Source: Planctomycetia bacterium (GTDB taxonomy: Bacteria > Planctomycetota > Planctomycetia > Pirellulales > Thermoguttaceae). From it: DNA of 49,781 nucleotides. A program made the translations under genes and the position numbers. How positions within the stretch are numbered: the stretch's first letter is position 1; each line of letters opens with the position of its first letter. The stretch is from contig JAUNSU010000016.1 of the NCBI GenBank assembly GCA_030539035.1, forward strand, positions 1 to 49,781, in the 5' to 3' direction. Below are positions 1 to 8,503 of the stretch, one piece after another. The notes under the pieces were generated by a model, which ran no database searches, was not told the DNA's origin, and worked only from the letters and a program-made list of their open reading frames with translations.

Positions 1-93
1 ATCAAAAATATCAGCCCCGAATCTTATAATGATTTCATCCGTGTTTATCCGTGTCGTCCGTGGTTCCAAACAAAAATATTTTTACAGTACGAG
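1..93. repeat. Dispersed CCGTG/CACGG palindromic repeat, copy A (truncated by window start)
   Basis: The stretch carries the blocks CCGAATCTTAT, ATCCGTGTTTATCCGTG, TCCGTGGTTCCAAACAAAAA and a terminal TTTTTACAGTACGAG. The same blocks in the same order occur at 49182-49353 and, inverted, at 12576-12730 and 49727-49781. Only the right-hand part is present here because the window begins inside the element. No protein-coding signal is seen in it. Confidence 0.85.
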
Positions 94-231
94 TCTTTTG
101 AAAAAGATCGGAACATACTCTTCCCTTGAAAGTATACAGGAAAAATCGCTTTTTTCAACGGATCTTTTCTTTTTAAGAAACATTTTTAAAAAAAAGAGGT
201 TTGAACTCTTCTAAACAGGGAATAAAAATTA

Positions 232-237
232 TATAAT
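232..237 (+). promoter_or_regulatory. Candidate -10 box for the EF-hand/FGE-like gene
   Basis: A TATAAT hexamer lies 44 bases before the ATG at 282. No -35 element stands at a good distance (a TTGAAC at 201-206 is too far away), so this is only a weak candidate. Confidence 0.3.
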
Positions 238-281
238 GAACCTGGATTATGGATCGAATCGGGCTAAGTTGGAGATCGCTT

Positions 282-2006
282 ATGAAAAAAGTATTGTTTA
301 TCATTTTTATTGCGGGTTTATTCTGTTTTTCCTCCCCGGATCTTTATGGACAGCGGAACGCCAATCGGGCTGTTCGGCCTCCTCAGGTGAGTCCGGCAAA
401 AACCAGGAAGGAAAGATCTCCCTTTGAGGAGGCGATGACCGCAGACGGCAAACTCGATCTTTCCCGCCTTTCAAAAGAACTTCCTGAACAGCTGATCGAG
501 AAGTTGAAAAAATCGGATGAAGATAAGGATGGTTTTCTCGACTTCAAGGAGCGGCAAAAAGCGTTTAAACTCGGAATGAAGCCGAAAGAAGGGGCGCCCG
601 GCCTTGCTCCGCGTCCCAACGGGCCGGGCCGGAATCTCTTTCTCCAGGCAAAGCGCGCCGACGGTGCACTGGATTTGTCCAAGATTCCCAGGGATATTCC
701 CGTCGAAGAATGGAATCATCTGAAAAAGGCCGATCTGGACGGCGATGGTCTGTTGTCAAAAAAAGAACAGGAAAAAGCCTTTCAGAATCGAACCTATTTT
801 CCCAGTCCCATGATTCAGCAGGGACCGGAAAGCCGATCGGAAGGAAAAAACCGATCCCACAGGAAAGGATCGAAAGAAAAACCTTCCCTGGATCCGTTCC
901 AAAAGGCGCGCATGGAAGATGGGCGGATCGATCTGTCCAAATTGCCGGAAGATATCCCTTCCCATTTTCTGGATCAGATCAAGGAAGCGGATACCAATAA
1001 AGACGGATATCTGGACACCGAAGAACAGAAGGAGTTGCGAGCTCCCGGCAAACCGGGCGCGGGTCCCGTCGGCCCCGATTTTCCGCCGCCTCCTGTTGAA
1101 CCGCCGCCCGTCCAGGTCAACACCGCGGTTTCCCGAGTCCCGGGAGATCGGCTTATTAAAGCGAAAGGCGATGTTCCGAATGATCAGTTTGTCTTCATCC
1201 CCGCGAATCCCGAATTCCGTTTTAAATCGAATTTTCGCAACGATGGAGAGGGAGAAAAGGCTCCGATCACAAAAACGTATTGCCTTGCGAAATATCCGGT
1301 TCGAAATCGGGAGTACGCTCAATTTCTCGCGGAAACCAAATATGATTCCGTTCCGAAATATTGGAAAAACGGATCTTTCCCTAAAGGAAAGGAAGATCAT
1401 CCGGTTGTTCAGATCTCCTGTAAGGACGCGGAAGTTTATTGCGCCTGGATGAACGGAAAATATCCTGGATGGACCTTTCGTATCCCAACGGAGGCGGAAT
1501 GGGAAAACGCCGCGTCCGGTCCGGATCATCTTGCCTATCCCTGGGGCGATCATTCAAAAGCGAAATGGGAAGAAAATGCCCTGAGCGCGAATTTCAATTA
1601 CAATGGATACTGCGCGGCCTTTGTGATCAGAAAGGAAAGAGAATCCGCGGCCCTTCTGAAGATCATGTCCGATGGATCCGTGAAAGGATGGATCACCGAG
1701 GATCCCAAATTAAGTTTTCTCCGAACAGACGATTTCAAATTGATCGTTCAAAATGGAGGAACAACCACTCCAGTCGATCGGTTTAAGGAGGGATATTCGC
1801 CTTACGGATGCTTCGATATGGCCGGCAACTGCTCGGAATGGACCAGTTCCAAAATCGATGGATCGGAAGAGAAGACGATTTATGCGGTTCGCGGCGGATC
1901 CTGGTTCGCAAGCTTGGAAAATTGCTCTTGCACTTTCCGCGGAGAAGGCCGAAGTCCCGAAAACGGATATATTACCGTTGGTTTTCGAATCGCCGCCGGA
2001 AAATGA
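282..2006 (+). CDS. Secreted protein with three EF-hand repeats and a formylglycine-generating-enzyme-like (SUMF1) domain
   Basis: The product is 574 residues. The ATG at 282 was chosen over an in-frame start at 249 because GGAG sits 7 bases upstream and a signal peptide (MKKVLFIIFIAGLF) follows at once. Residues 54-90, about 117-152 and about 201-238 are three copies of a unit that reads as an ADG-LDLS-type segment, a helix, then a canonical EF-hand loop: D79-E90, D141-E152 and D227-E238, each with acidic residues at positions 1, 3, 5, 9 and 12 (one Asn, one Ser). A Pro-rich linker leads to a SUMF1/FGE-type C-terminal domain from about 300, with RIPTEAEWE, GCFDMAGNCSEW and RGGSW motifs. In catalytic FGE two cysteines follow RGGS closely. 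Here the first is absent (RGGSWFASLENCSC), so sulfatase-activating activity is doubtful and a binding or other modifying role is more likely. The gene appears to stand alone. Confidence 0.85.
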   Translation: MKKVLFIIFIAGLFCFSSPDLYGQRNANRAVRPPQVSPAKTRKERSPFEEAMTADGKLDLSRLSKELPEQLIEKLKKSDEDKDGFLDFKERQKAFKLGMKPKEGAPGLAPRPNGPGRNLFLQAKRADGALDLSKIPRDIPVEEWNHLKKADLDGDGLLSKKEQEKAFQNRTYFPSPMIQQGPESRSEGKNRSHRKGSKEKPSLDPFQKARMEDGRIDLSKLPEDIPSHFLDQIKEADTNKDGYLDTEEQKELRAPGKPGAGPVGPDFPPPPVEPPPVQVNTAVSRVPGDRLIKAKGDVPNDQFVFIPANPEFRFKSNFRNDGEGEKAPITKTYCLAKYPVRNREYAQFLAETKYDSVPKYWKNGSFPKGKEDHPVVQISCKDAEVYCAWMNGKYPGWTFRIPTEAEWENAASGPDHLAYPWGDHSKAKWEENALSANFNYNGYCAAFVIRKERESAALLKIMSDGSVKGWITEDPKLSFLRTDDFKLIVQNGGTTTPVDRFKEGYSPYGCFDMAGNCSEWTSSKIDGSEEKTIYAVRGGSWFASLENCSCTFRGEGRSPENGYITVGFRIAAGK

Positions 2007-2038
2007 TCCGCTCTGAAGGAAAAAGCCATTTTCGATCA

Positions 2039-2067
2039 TTGACAAGGAATCTTCAAAATTGTAGAAT
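2039..2067 (+). promoter_or_regulatory. Sigma-70-type promoter for the metY-like operon
   Basis: TTGACA (2039-2044), a 17-base spacer and TAGAAT (2062-2067) form a near-consensus promoter 81 bases before the metY-like start codon. It is the only good promoter seen ahead of the next three plus-strand genes. Confidence 0.6.
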
Positions 2068-2147
2068 CACAGGATTCTGGACAGACGAAAAAACAAATGT
2101 CCCGGATCCGTCAATCTATCAGGAATATGAAAAGAGATCAAAGAAGA

Positions 2148-3470
2148 ATGAGTAAAAAGCATTATCATCTGGAAACGGAAGCGATTCACGCGGGCCAATC
2201 CCCTGATCCGGCAACGAAGGCCAGCACCGTTCCCGTCTATCGGACAGCCGCGTTCCATTTCGATCATTCGGATCACGCGGCGGATCTGTTCGCCTTAAAG
2301 CAGTCGGGAAATATTTATTCCCGTCTGATGAATCCGACAAACGATGTTCTTGAGAAACGTCTTGCGGCTCTTGAAGGCGGCCGCGCGGCCCTTTCTCTTG
2401 CAAGCGGAACGGCGGCGATCTATTTTACCATTACGAATATTTTGCGGTCGGGCGACGAACTTGTTTCCGTAAACGATCTTTACGGCGGAACTTATACGAT
2501 GTTCGACAGTATTCTTCCCCAGCAGGGGATCACGGCCCGCTGTACTCCGATTAACGATTTTCGCGCCATGGAAAGCGCGATCAATGAACGAACAAAAGCG
2601 GTCTATCTTGAAATGATCGGGAATCCAACGCTGGAAGTTGCCGATATTGAAAAATACGCGAAGATCGCTCAAAAATATCATCTTCCCCTGATTGTCGATT
2701 CGACCTTTACTCCTCCCTCCCTTTTTCGTCCGATCGAATGGGGAGCAAATATCGTGATCCATTCCCTTTCCAAATGGATCGGGGGACATGGAACAGGGAT
2801 CGGGGGAATCGTTGTCGATGCCGGGAATTTTGATTGGTCGGATCCCAAATTTTCCCTGTACAACGAACCGGATCGGGGCTATCATTCTCTTCGCTTTGCC
2901 CATGATCTTGGTGATCAAAATGAATTGGCGTTTATCCTGCGGCTTCGATTGATCGGACTTCGCAATCAGGGCCCGACTCTTGCGCCGGACGCGGCCTGGT
3001 TGTTCCTTCAAGGGCTGGAAACCCTTTCTTTAAGAATGGAACGGCATTCCCAAAATGCGCGGACAGTTGCGAAATATCTCAAAAATCGAAGTGATGTCGA
3101 CTGGGTTCGATATCCCGGACTTCCCGGCGACCCCGCATACAGACTTGCTCGAAAGTATTTTCCGAACGGATCCGGCGGAATGGTCGTTTTCGGTCCAAAA
3201 GGAGGAAGCCGAACCGCAAAAAAAATCGCCGACTCGATCTCCCTGTTCAGTCTGATCGCAAACGTCGGCGATACGCGAAGCCTGATCATTCATCCGGCAA
3301 GTACAACTCACTCCCAGCTCAGCGATCAGGCGATGCGGGAAGCCGGGATCGTTCCCGAACTGCTCCGCCTCTCGATCGGCCTGGAGCATATCGATGATAT
3401 TATTTTCGCGCTCGATGATGTTTTAAACCGTGTTGGAAAAAAAGGAACCAAAGGAGATTCGATATTATGA
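2148..3470 (+). CDS. metY: O-acetylhomoserine sulfhydrylase-like PLP enzyme
   Basis: The product is 440 residues of the Cys/Met-metabolism PLP-dependent family. These enzymes join O-acetylhomoserine with sulfide to give homocysteine in methionine synthesis. Visible family features are the N-terminal ETxAIHAGQ-like segment, SRLMNPTNDVLEKRLAALEGG, the SGTAAI phosphate-binding region, DSTFTPP and the PLP lysine in HSLSKWIGGHGTGIGG. The C-terminal DTRSLIIHPASTTH segment is typical of the MetY branch rather than of cystathionine lyases. The start at 2148 follows family length; in-frame ATG codons at 2127 and 2097 would add residues not seen in relatives, and no strong ribosome site decides it. The stop overlaps the next start (ATGA at 3467-3470), which implies translational coupling. 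Confidence 0.9.
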   Translation: MSKKHYHLETEAIHAGQSPDPATKASTVPVYRTAAFHFDHSDHAADLFALKQSGNIYSRLMNPTNDVLEKRLAALEGGRAALSLASGTAAIYFTITNILRSGDELVSVNDLYGGTYTMFDSILPQQGITARCTPINDFRAMESAINERTKAVYLEMIGNPTLEVADIEKYAKIAQKYHLPLIVDSTFTPPSLFRPIEWGANIVIHSLSKWIGGHGTGIGGIVVDAGNFDWSDPKFSLYNEPDRGYHSLRFAHDLGDQNELAFILRLRLIGLRNQGPTLAPDAAWLFLQGLETLSLRMERHSQNARTVAKYLKNRSDVDWVRYPGLPGDPAYRLARKYFPNGSGGMVVFGPKGGSRTAKKIADSISLFSLIANVGDTRSLIIHPASTTHSQLSDQAMREAGIVPELLRLSIGLEHIDDIIFALDDVLNRVGKKGTKGDSIL

Positions 3471-4747
3471 AAAAATCCCTGTTTACAGAAGTTCTGTTCT
3501 TTCTATTTCTGTTGTCTTTTTTCGGTGAAAATCTTTTTACGGAAGAAAGGACAATTGTTTATTCAGCCGAAGAGACAAAGATGAAGACGCCGGAAACGTC
3601 AAAGCACTTTGAGAAATTTACCGATCCCGAAAGCGGTGTCGTTTCCTGGATTCTGAAGCCGAATACTGTTGCGATGAATCAGCAGACATTATATTTTACC
3701 AATCCTTCCATGTCGAAAGACGGACGGTATCTCTGGTTCTATTGTATGTTCTCGATGAAGGGCAGCCGCAGATCGCTTGGCGTTCTCGATTTTCAGACCG
3801 ATGAAGCCCATTATTTTCCGGAAACGGAAGGGTGCGGTTTTTCCGCGATGGTCGATCCGGATACCGGTGATGTCTATTGGGCGAATACAAGCAAAGGGAT
3901 CTTTCGCCGTTCCCCTGATCCGACGAAAAAAGCGGAGCAGATCTGCGGTATTCCGGAAAACTTTCCGAAAGGGGAAAAGATCCGTCAGCTCGTTTGCCAT
4001 CTTTCCTGGAATCCGGATAAAACGAAATTCTTTCTCGATTCCCGTGTTGATAATCACTTCTTTTGCGGAACGATTGATATAAAAACCGGAATGTATACGA
4101 AATGGTATGATATGGATTTTATGCACAACCATGCGCAATTCAATCCTGTTCGGGAAGAGCCTGTTTTCCTTTGCAAAGAATTCTATTACGATCATTATAA
4201 AAAGATCAAAGAACGAATCCGTATCCCGAGGGACAAGAACGGAATTTATGAACGTCTTTGGCTCTTGACCAAAAAAGACGGATTCAAAAGGATCGATCCT
4301 TACGGAGGGAAAGAGGGATACGCAACGCATGAATGGTGGTCCGCGAACGGAAAATACCTTTATTATTGCGGCGGAAAGAACGGCGCGATTCGATATGATC
4401 TGGATACCGGAGAACAGACGGTTGTTGTTCCGCTTAATCCAACTCATTGCCAATCGAGTAAAAACGATCTTTATTTTGCCTTTGATCGGTCGGTTGGTCC
4501 CTGGTATCGCGGCTGTTCCTGGACGGTTCATTTTTATAATTCAGAATCGAAAAAGGATCTTGCGATTGTAAGCAAAATCCCGGCTTATAATACCAAAGAG
4601 AACGAAAGTGTTCTTCATCCTGATCCTCATCCGCAGTTTGTCGCGTCCGATCGGTATATCGCTTCGACCTTTAATGTCGATGGAAAGATAACCGTTCTTT
4701 TAACTCCGGTTGAACCGCTGATCGCGAAAACAGGGAAAAGCCAATAA
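3467..4747 (+). CDS. Secreted oligogalacturonate-lyase-like beta-propeller protein
   Basis: The product is 426 residues with an N-terminal signal peptide (hydrophobic stretch at residues 9-22). The rest is a repeating beta-rich pattern (DGRYLWFYC, NPDKTKFFLDS, NGKYLYYCGG) of a propeller. Several blocks resemble polysaccharide lyase family 22 (oligogalacturonate lyase): HNHAQFNP around 220, ATHEWWSANGKYLYY with His288, THCQSS around 327 and LHPDPHPQF at 384-390. Known lyases bind a metal through His and Gln residues in these blocks. Here the HPHP motif has become HPDPHP, so activity is not certain. Relatives are cytoplasmic, whereas this one carries an export signal. It overlaps the metY-like gene by 4 bases and lies 26 bases before the next gene. 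A non-enzymatic propeller remains possible. Confidence 0.6.
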   Translation: MKKSLFTEVLFFLFLLSFFGENLFTEERTIVYSAEETKMKTPETSKHFEKFTDPESGVVSWILKPNTVAMNQQTLYFTNPSMSKDGRYLWFYCMFSMKGSRRSLGVLDFQTDEAHYFPETEGCGFSAMVDPDTGDVYWANTSKGIFRRSPDPTKKAEQICGIPENFPKGEKIRQLVCHLSWNPDKTKFFLDSRVDNHFFCGTIDIKTGMYTKWYDMDFMHNHAQFNPVREEPVFLCKEFYYDHYKKIKERIRIPRDKNGIYERLWLLTKKDGFKRIDPYGGKEGYATHEWWSANGKYLYYCGGKNGAIRYDLDTGEQTVVVPLNPTHCQSSKNDLYFAFDRSVGPWYRGCSWTVHFYNSESKKDLAIVSKIPAYNTKENESVLHPDPHPQFVASDRYIASTFNVDGKITVLLTPVEPLIAKTGKSQ

Positions 4748-4773
4748 GAATTTTTGCATCACGATAGGAAATT

Positions 4774-5907
4774 ATGAATCGAATCGGATTATATTTATGG
4801 ATTCCTGTTCTGCTGATCGCACTTCGGTCTTCTTTCGGATCGGATCAGGGACCGGCCTTTGAAGATCCTGTGATCCATCGGCTTTGGCAGCAGAAGGTCT
4901 CTCTGGAGCATGAAGAAGTTCCTTTGCGGAAATTTTTGGAGAGCGGGCAAAGCGTTTATCATTTTTCCTTTTTCATTGATCGCCGAATCGATCCGGATCT
5001 TCCGATTCGATGTTCGATGAATGATGTCTCCCTGCTCGAAGGGGTCCATAAGATCGCGAAGGATCATGATTTAAGTTTTCATGTTCTTGGCCAAAATCTT
5101 TATATTGGCCCGAAGGATGGGGCAGGGGAACTTCAGCTTCTGATCGCGATCCATCGCAATGAGATCGCGCAAAATCCGAAGATTCTGAATCGGCTTTTGA
5201 AAAAAGTGCCGTTTAAATCCGATTTCGGATCGGATCCGAAGATCCTTCTTGAGGAGCTTGCCCGAAAGTTCCGTTTTCAGTGGATCGATTTAAACCGTTT
5301 ACCGCACGATTGCTGGCGGGAGCTGGATCTTTATCCGATCTCCTCTGTCGATCTTATGTCTTTGCTTCTGGTCGGATTTCATGTCCGGTTTACCGCGGAT
5401 CCGGAATTGGATCATTTTCGGCTTTCTCTTTGGAAGGAAGAAGATCAGGGCGATCTTTCTGTTCCGGACAAATATTTGACCGATTCGATCAAGGCTCATT
5501 TTTCTTCGTGTCAATTTGAGGGAACCGGATCGTCGATTACAGTACATGGACCGTTGAGAGATCTTTCTGCGTTGAATACGGATCTTCTGGGAGAATTATT
5601 TCAGAAGAGATCGGAGCGAATTGCGGAAAGGGAATCGGATCGGCCGAAAAAGAGCGCGGGAAAGGGAATCCGGGAATTATCAGGATCGGTTAAGAACAAT
5701 AAATTACGGGATCTGTTCGATTATTTAGGCAAATCTTTTGATCTTCAATTTGAGTTGGATCCTTCTCTGAAATCGAAGGGAATTGATCTCGACACCCTTA
5801 TTACCTGTGAGTTCAAAAAGTCCCAGCGAAGTGCGGTTCTCGCGATTATCGCAAAGACTTTGAACTGTCAATACCGCATGGAAGACAATCGCGTCATCTT
5901 TTATTGA
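4774..5907 (+). CDS. Secreted protein with STN/secretin-N-like modules, function unknown
   Basis: The product is 377 residues beginning with a signal peptide (MNRIGLYLWIPVLLIALRSSFG). Two segments look alike. Residues about 42-113 run from VPLRKFL to NLYIGP and contain a conserved IAKDHDLSFHV core. The last about 55 residues contain DPSLKSKGIDLD, SAVLAIIAKTLNCQY and end in DNRVIFY. Both fit the short STN/secretin N-terminal fold that precedes secretin or TonB-receptor barrels, but no barrel follows. A charged linker around residues 285-310 separates the last module. The gene is the third in the metY-like run. It may be a periplasmic adaptor, but no function is assigned. Confidence 0.65.
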   Translation: MNRIGLYLWIPVLLIALRSSFGSDQGPAFEDPVIHRLWQQKVSLEHEEVPLRKFLESGQSVYHFSFFIDRRIDPDLPIRCSMNDVSLLEGVHKIAKDHDLSFHVLGQNLYIGPKDGAGELQLLIAIHRNEIAQNPKILNRLLKKVPFKSDFGSDPKILLEELARKFRFQWIDLNRLPHDCWRELDLYPISSVDLMSLLLVGFHVRFTADPELDHFRLSLWKEEDQGDLSVPDKYLTDSIKAHFSSCQFEGTGSSITVHGPLRDLSALNTDLLGELFQKRSERIAERESDRPKKSAGKGIRELSGSVKNNKLRDLFDYLGKSFDLQFELDPSLKSKGIDLDTLITCEFKKSQRSAVLAIIAKTLNCQYRMEDNRVIFY

Positions 5908-6814
5908 GAGTGCCATCGGAGCCGACTTGCCCGATGGATTCATGATAATTATGGACTTAAGGTAGATTATCTGTAAATTTATCCAATGGAAAATATTTTT
6001 TGTTCCCGATTAACTATGCGGAACAGAGAGGTTCGAATCACAACGCTATTATTTCACTCGGTTGGAACAGCCGAAAATCAGCGCCCGGCAGTCGCCCCTG
6101 GGACCGCAGACTTCCAGCCTGCATCTTCCTGTTTTTACGATATTCTTTGAACAGGGGGGACAGAAAACAGGACTGGTACTTTGTCCCCAATATCCTCTTT
6201 GTCGCCAGTGTCTCCAGCGTCCTCATTGTCTCCTCTCCCCTGTCCCGGCGGCACTGCCGCCGGGGATAAGCGAGGACGCTTACCCCTCCCAGCGCTCGGG
6301 TTCCCGCCTTTTTTAAGATCTTTGTTTTTCTCTGGTTCCCCGGTTTAATGGGTGATTATCTCCATTAAAAATTTCACGGTTGTTGAGGAGCCCCTCCGGC
6401 TTCGCCGTTCGGGATAGGGAGGAGGAGACAATGGAGACGATGAGGACGTTGGAGACAAAGTGGATCGGAAGGTTCGAATCCAACCGCAATCCTTAATCGA
6501 ATCACAACGGTTTTTGGAGATTCCAACCCTTCGACCACGGCGGCGCTGCCACCGGGAAGAGAAGAAATAAAATCCTTAAAATAAAAATTTCATCTTATCA
6601 CTTCACCGGACACGACATTTCAAAAGATCCCTTCGCGCTCTCCGCGCCGCTGCGCGATAATAAATTACACAGGATATTTGTGTGTATATCCGATTTTGCA
6701 GAATTTATTCACGGTTCGTTCCCTAATTCCGTTCGCTTCGCTCACTTCATTACGGGCTTGCAGTCGGTTGCCGGACAACCAACTTGGCACCGGTTCCCCC
6801 GCTAATCAATAATA
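5908..6814. other. Long noncoding, repeat-rich intergenic region
   Basis: No convincing gene is seen in these 907 bases. Contents include a CCATCGG/CCGATGG hairpin just after the preceding stop (5913-5937), the near-palindrome GCAGACTTCCAGCCTGC (6106-6122), a 50-base inverted repeat (6197-6246 with 6411-6460), two back-to-back hairpins (6245-6263 and 6262-6286), and three related short words of the form GGTTCGAATC(C)ACAAC near 6031, 6471 and 6497. It separates a plus-strand operon end from a minus-strand gene end. Confidence 0.7.
6197..6460. repeat. Imperfect 50-base inverted repeat around a GC-rich hairpin pair
   Basis: The left arm (6197-6246) and the reverse complement of the right arm (6411-6460) match at about 39 of 50 positions and are built from GTCTCC/GTCCTC-like words. 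The loop of about 164 bases starts with a perfect CCGGCGGC/GCCGCCGG hairpin and a second hairpin with TAAGCG/CGCTTA plus GGGG/CCCC. No transposase is nearby. Confidence 0.6.
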
Positions 6815-8067
6815 TTACAGCGTTTTCGATTCACCGCCGTCGATGGATCCCATCGCGCCCCAGATCCCCCAGGGAGATTGACCGGTCGCCTTTAAATAGT
6901 AATTGGGTGCAACGGTATGGGCCGCATCTCCTGTATCAATCGTATCGGAGACAAAGCGGACCGATCCGTCGCCCATCGCAACGTTTACTCCGCCATTGTG
7001 ATAGCTGCTTGATGTCAATGTCGCGTAAACATTACCGTAAACCTGCCCGCCGTTATTAGACGCGCCAGTACAGGAGGGCGAGTTCGGCGGCATCATGCAA
7101 ACAACACTGGAAACCGAAAGCCAGGCGATAATATATCCCCGGCCTGGGACTTCATGAACATTTTCCGCACTGAAAGTTCCGGAGAAATAATTCGGATCGT
7201 TTGCGTCCCGTGCTGCCGACATGCATCGGGAAATATTGTCGTATTCATTTAATCTGTTGACATAAGCGAGGCCGCCGCGAACAGGATTCTTTTGTCCATG
7301 AAAATTATAGACGATTCCTTCCGCAAAGAAAATTGTATTACTTGTTCCGTCAATAATTGTTTCCGTTGCCGTGATTCGCGATCCGCCGGTGGAGAAAGCT
7401 CCCCGGGGAGTAGGACGTTCGGCCCATGCGCTTACATTGACCAAATAATCGCCGACACAACATCGATAATTGTTCACCGATTGCCGCCCATCATTTGTAT
7501 CCTTTTCATAGGGACTTTCCCAGTTCGGTTCGGAAGGACAGATAAATGCCTGCTGTGTTTGCGCGAAGACATTCGATGTGCTTGTGCTGTAGGGGTTATA
7601 AAATACCGTTGAACCAGGAGAACCGGTACTGCTGTCCATTACCGCTTTAAAACCGGGCATTGCCTGTTGGTAAACGGAGATTCCCTCAATATAAGGAAGT
7701 GTAGGAAAAGCCCAGCTGACAACGCTGGTGACCAGCCATTTATTCCAGTTGCCGCCTGTTCCGCTGTAAGGAATATATTTGGGATCACCAAGTGATGCCT
7801 GGCCTGCCCGACTTGGAAAATAGCCGAAGGTATCCAAGTGATTATGCTGAGCCAATGCCAGCTGTTTGAGTTTATTGGTGCACTCCATTCGGCGGGCCGC
7901 TTCCCGCGCCGCCTGCACCGCAGGCAAGAGAAGACCTATGAGGATCCCAATAATCGCAATCACGACCAAAAGCTCGACAAGGGTAAAAGCGCGTTTTCGG
8001 AAAAGAGGTTTTAGTAAATTTCTATTTTCTCCCCCCCCCCCAGCTTAACATTTTTCAATGCTTTCAT
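6815..8067 (-). CDS. DUF1559 prepilin-like secreted protein, frame broken at a G11 tract in the leader
   Basis: The downstream frame encodes the DUF1559 core: [17 protein letters not shown], the [22 protein letters not shown] segment that follows the leader helix, and a C-terminal H-X9-DG motif before [10 protein letters not shown]. Such proteins are exported through type IV-pilin-like processing and are greatly expanded in Planctomycetota. The obvious start is ATG at 8067 with AGGAG about 8 bases upstream. From there the frame reads [12 protein letters not shown], enters a run of eleven G (8031-8041) and hits a stop at 8011-8013. One extra G, or two fewer, joins it to the prepilin frame, whose own upstream stop (8045-8047) excludes another ATG. 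The residue before Phe at the cleavage site is Ala rather than the usual Gly. Phase variation, slippage or a sequencing error would all explain the break. Confidence 0.85.
8031..8041 (-). repeat. Homopolymer tract G11 (C11 on the plus strand) inside the leader of the DUF1559 gene
   Basis: Eleven consecutive C on the plus strand lie 26 bases after the A of the start codon. The tract separates two reading frames that together form a complete prepilin-like N terminus. A length change of one base modulo three switches the gene on or off. Confidence 0.9.
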
Positions 8068-8503
8068 CACTCAATCTCCTTTTTTTTAAAAGTGTTTTAG
8101 AAACCGCAGATTGGAAAATACGAACGATATAGTCAATATTGTAGTCAAATCAGATGGATATGTCAAGAAAGAACAGAAAAATTTCAGAAAAATCTTTTTC
8201 AAATTCCTTCATGAACCTCAGAATAATCTAAAATCAAGGTCTTGTCAAGTTAAAATAGGGGTAAAATTGTCTTATAAATTAAAAAAACATCCTTTTTACC
8301 CCCAATCGCTTGCGCTTTGAGTACATCAGAAAACAAAAACTTTTTTCAAAGATCCCCCTCTGTGAAAATGATTCCAGAGGATGCGCCTTTGCTCCTCTTG
8401 AAGTGCGGACTCTCGGACCTTCTTTCGGAATCGATGCGCCTTTCTTCGAATGATCCTTCGTTCCAGAAAACTCATTTCAACGAAACCGTTTTCGGATTGA
8501 GCG
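8068..8503. other. Intergenic region without a recognisable gene
   Basis: These bases hold the upstream region of the DUF1559 gene (AT-rich, with two TTGACT words on the minus strand near 8128-8145) and the lost 5' part of the Hsp70 remnant. CTTTGAGTACATCAG at 8315-8329 resembles the edge found next to repeat copies B and C. I could not read the Hsp70 ATPase domain in any of the three plus-strand frames. Confidence 0.5.

Noticed and set aside
756-1553. A 265-codon open frame antisense to the EF-hand/FGE-like gene
   Set aside because: The sense frame is supported by signal peptide, EF-hand loops and SUMF1 motifs; the antisense one has no domain and no start signal.
6471-6483. GGTTCGAATCCAA resembles the T-loop of a tRNA gene
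   Set aside because: The flanking five-base segments do not pair, and no acceptor or anticodon stem can be drawn around it. The related words near 6031 and 17585 also lack a cloverleaf.
8111-8320. A 69-codon open frame upstream of the Hsp70 remnant
   Set aside because: No ribosome site, no domain and Lys/Phe-rich composition typical of AT-rich intergenic DNA.
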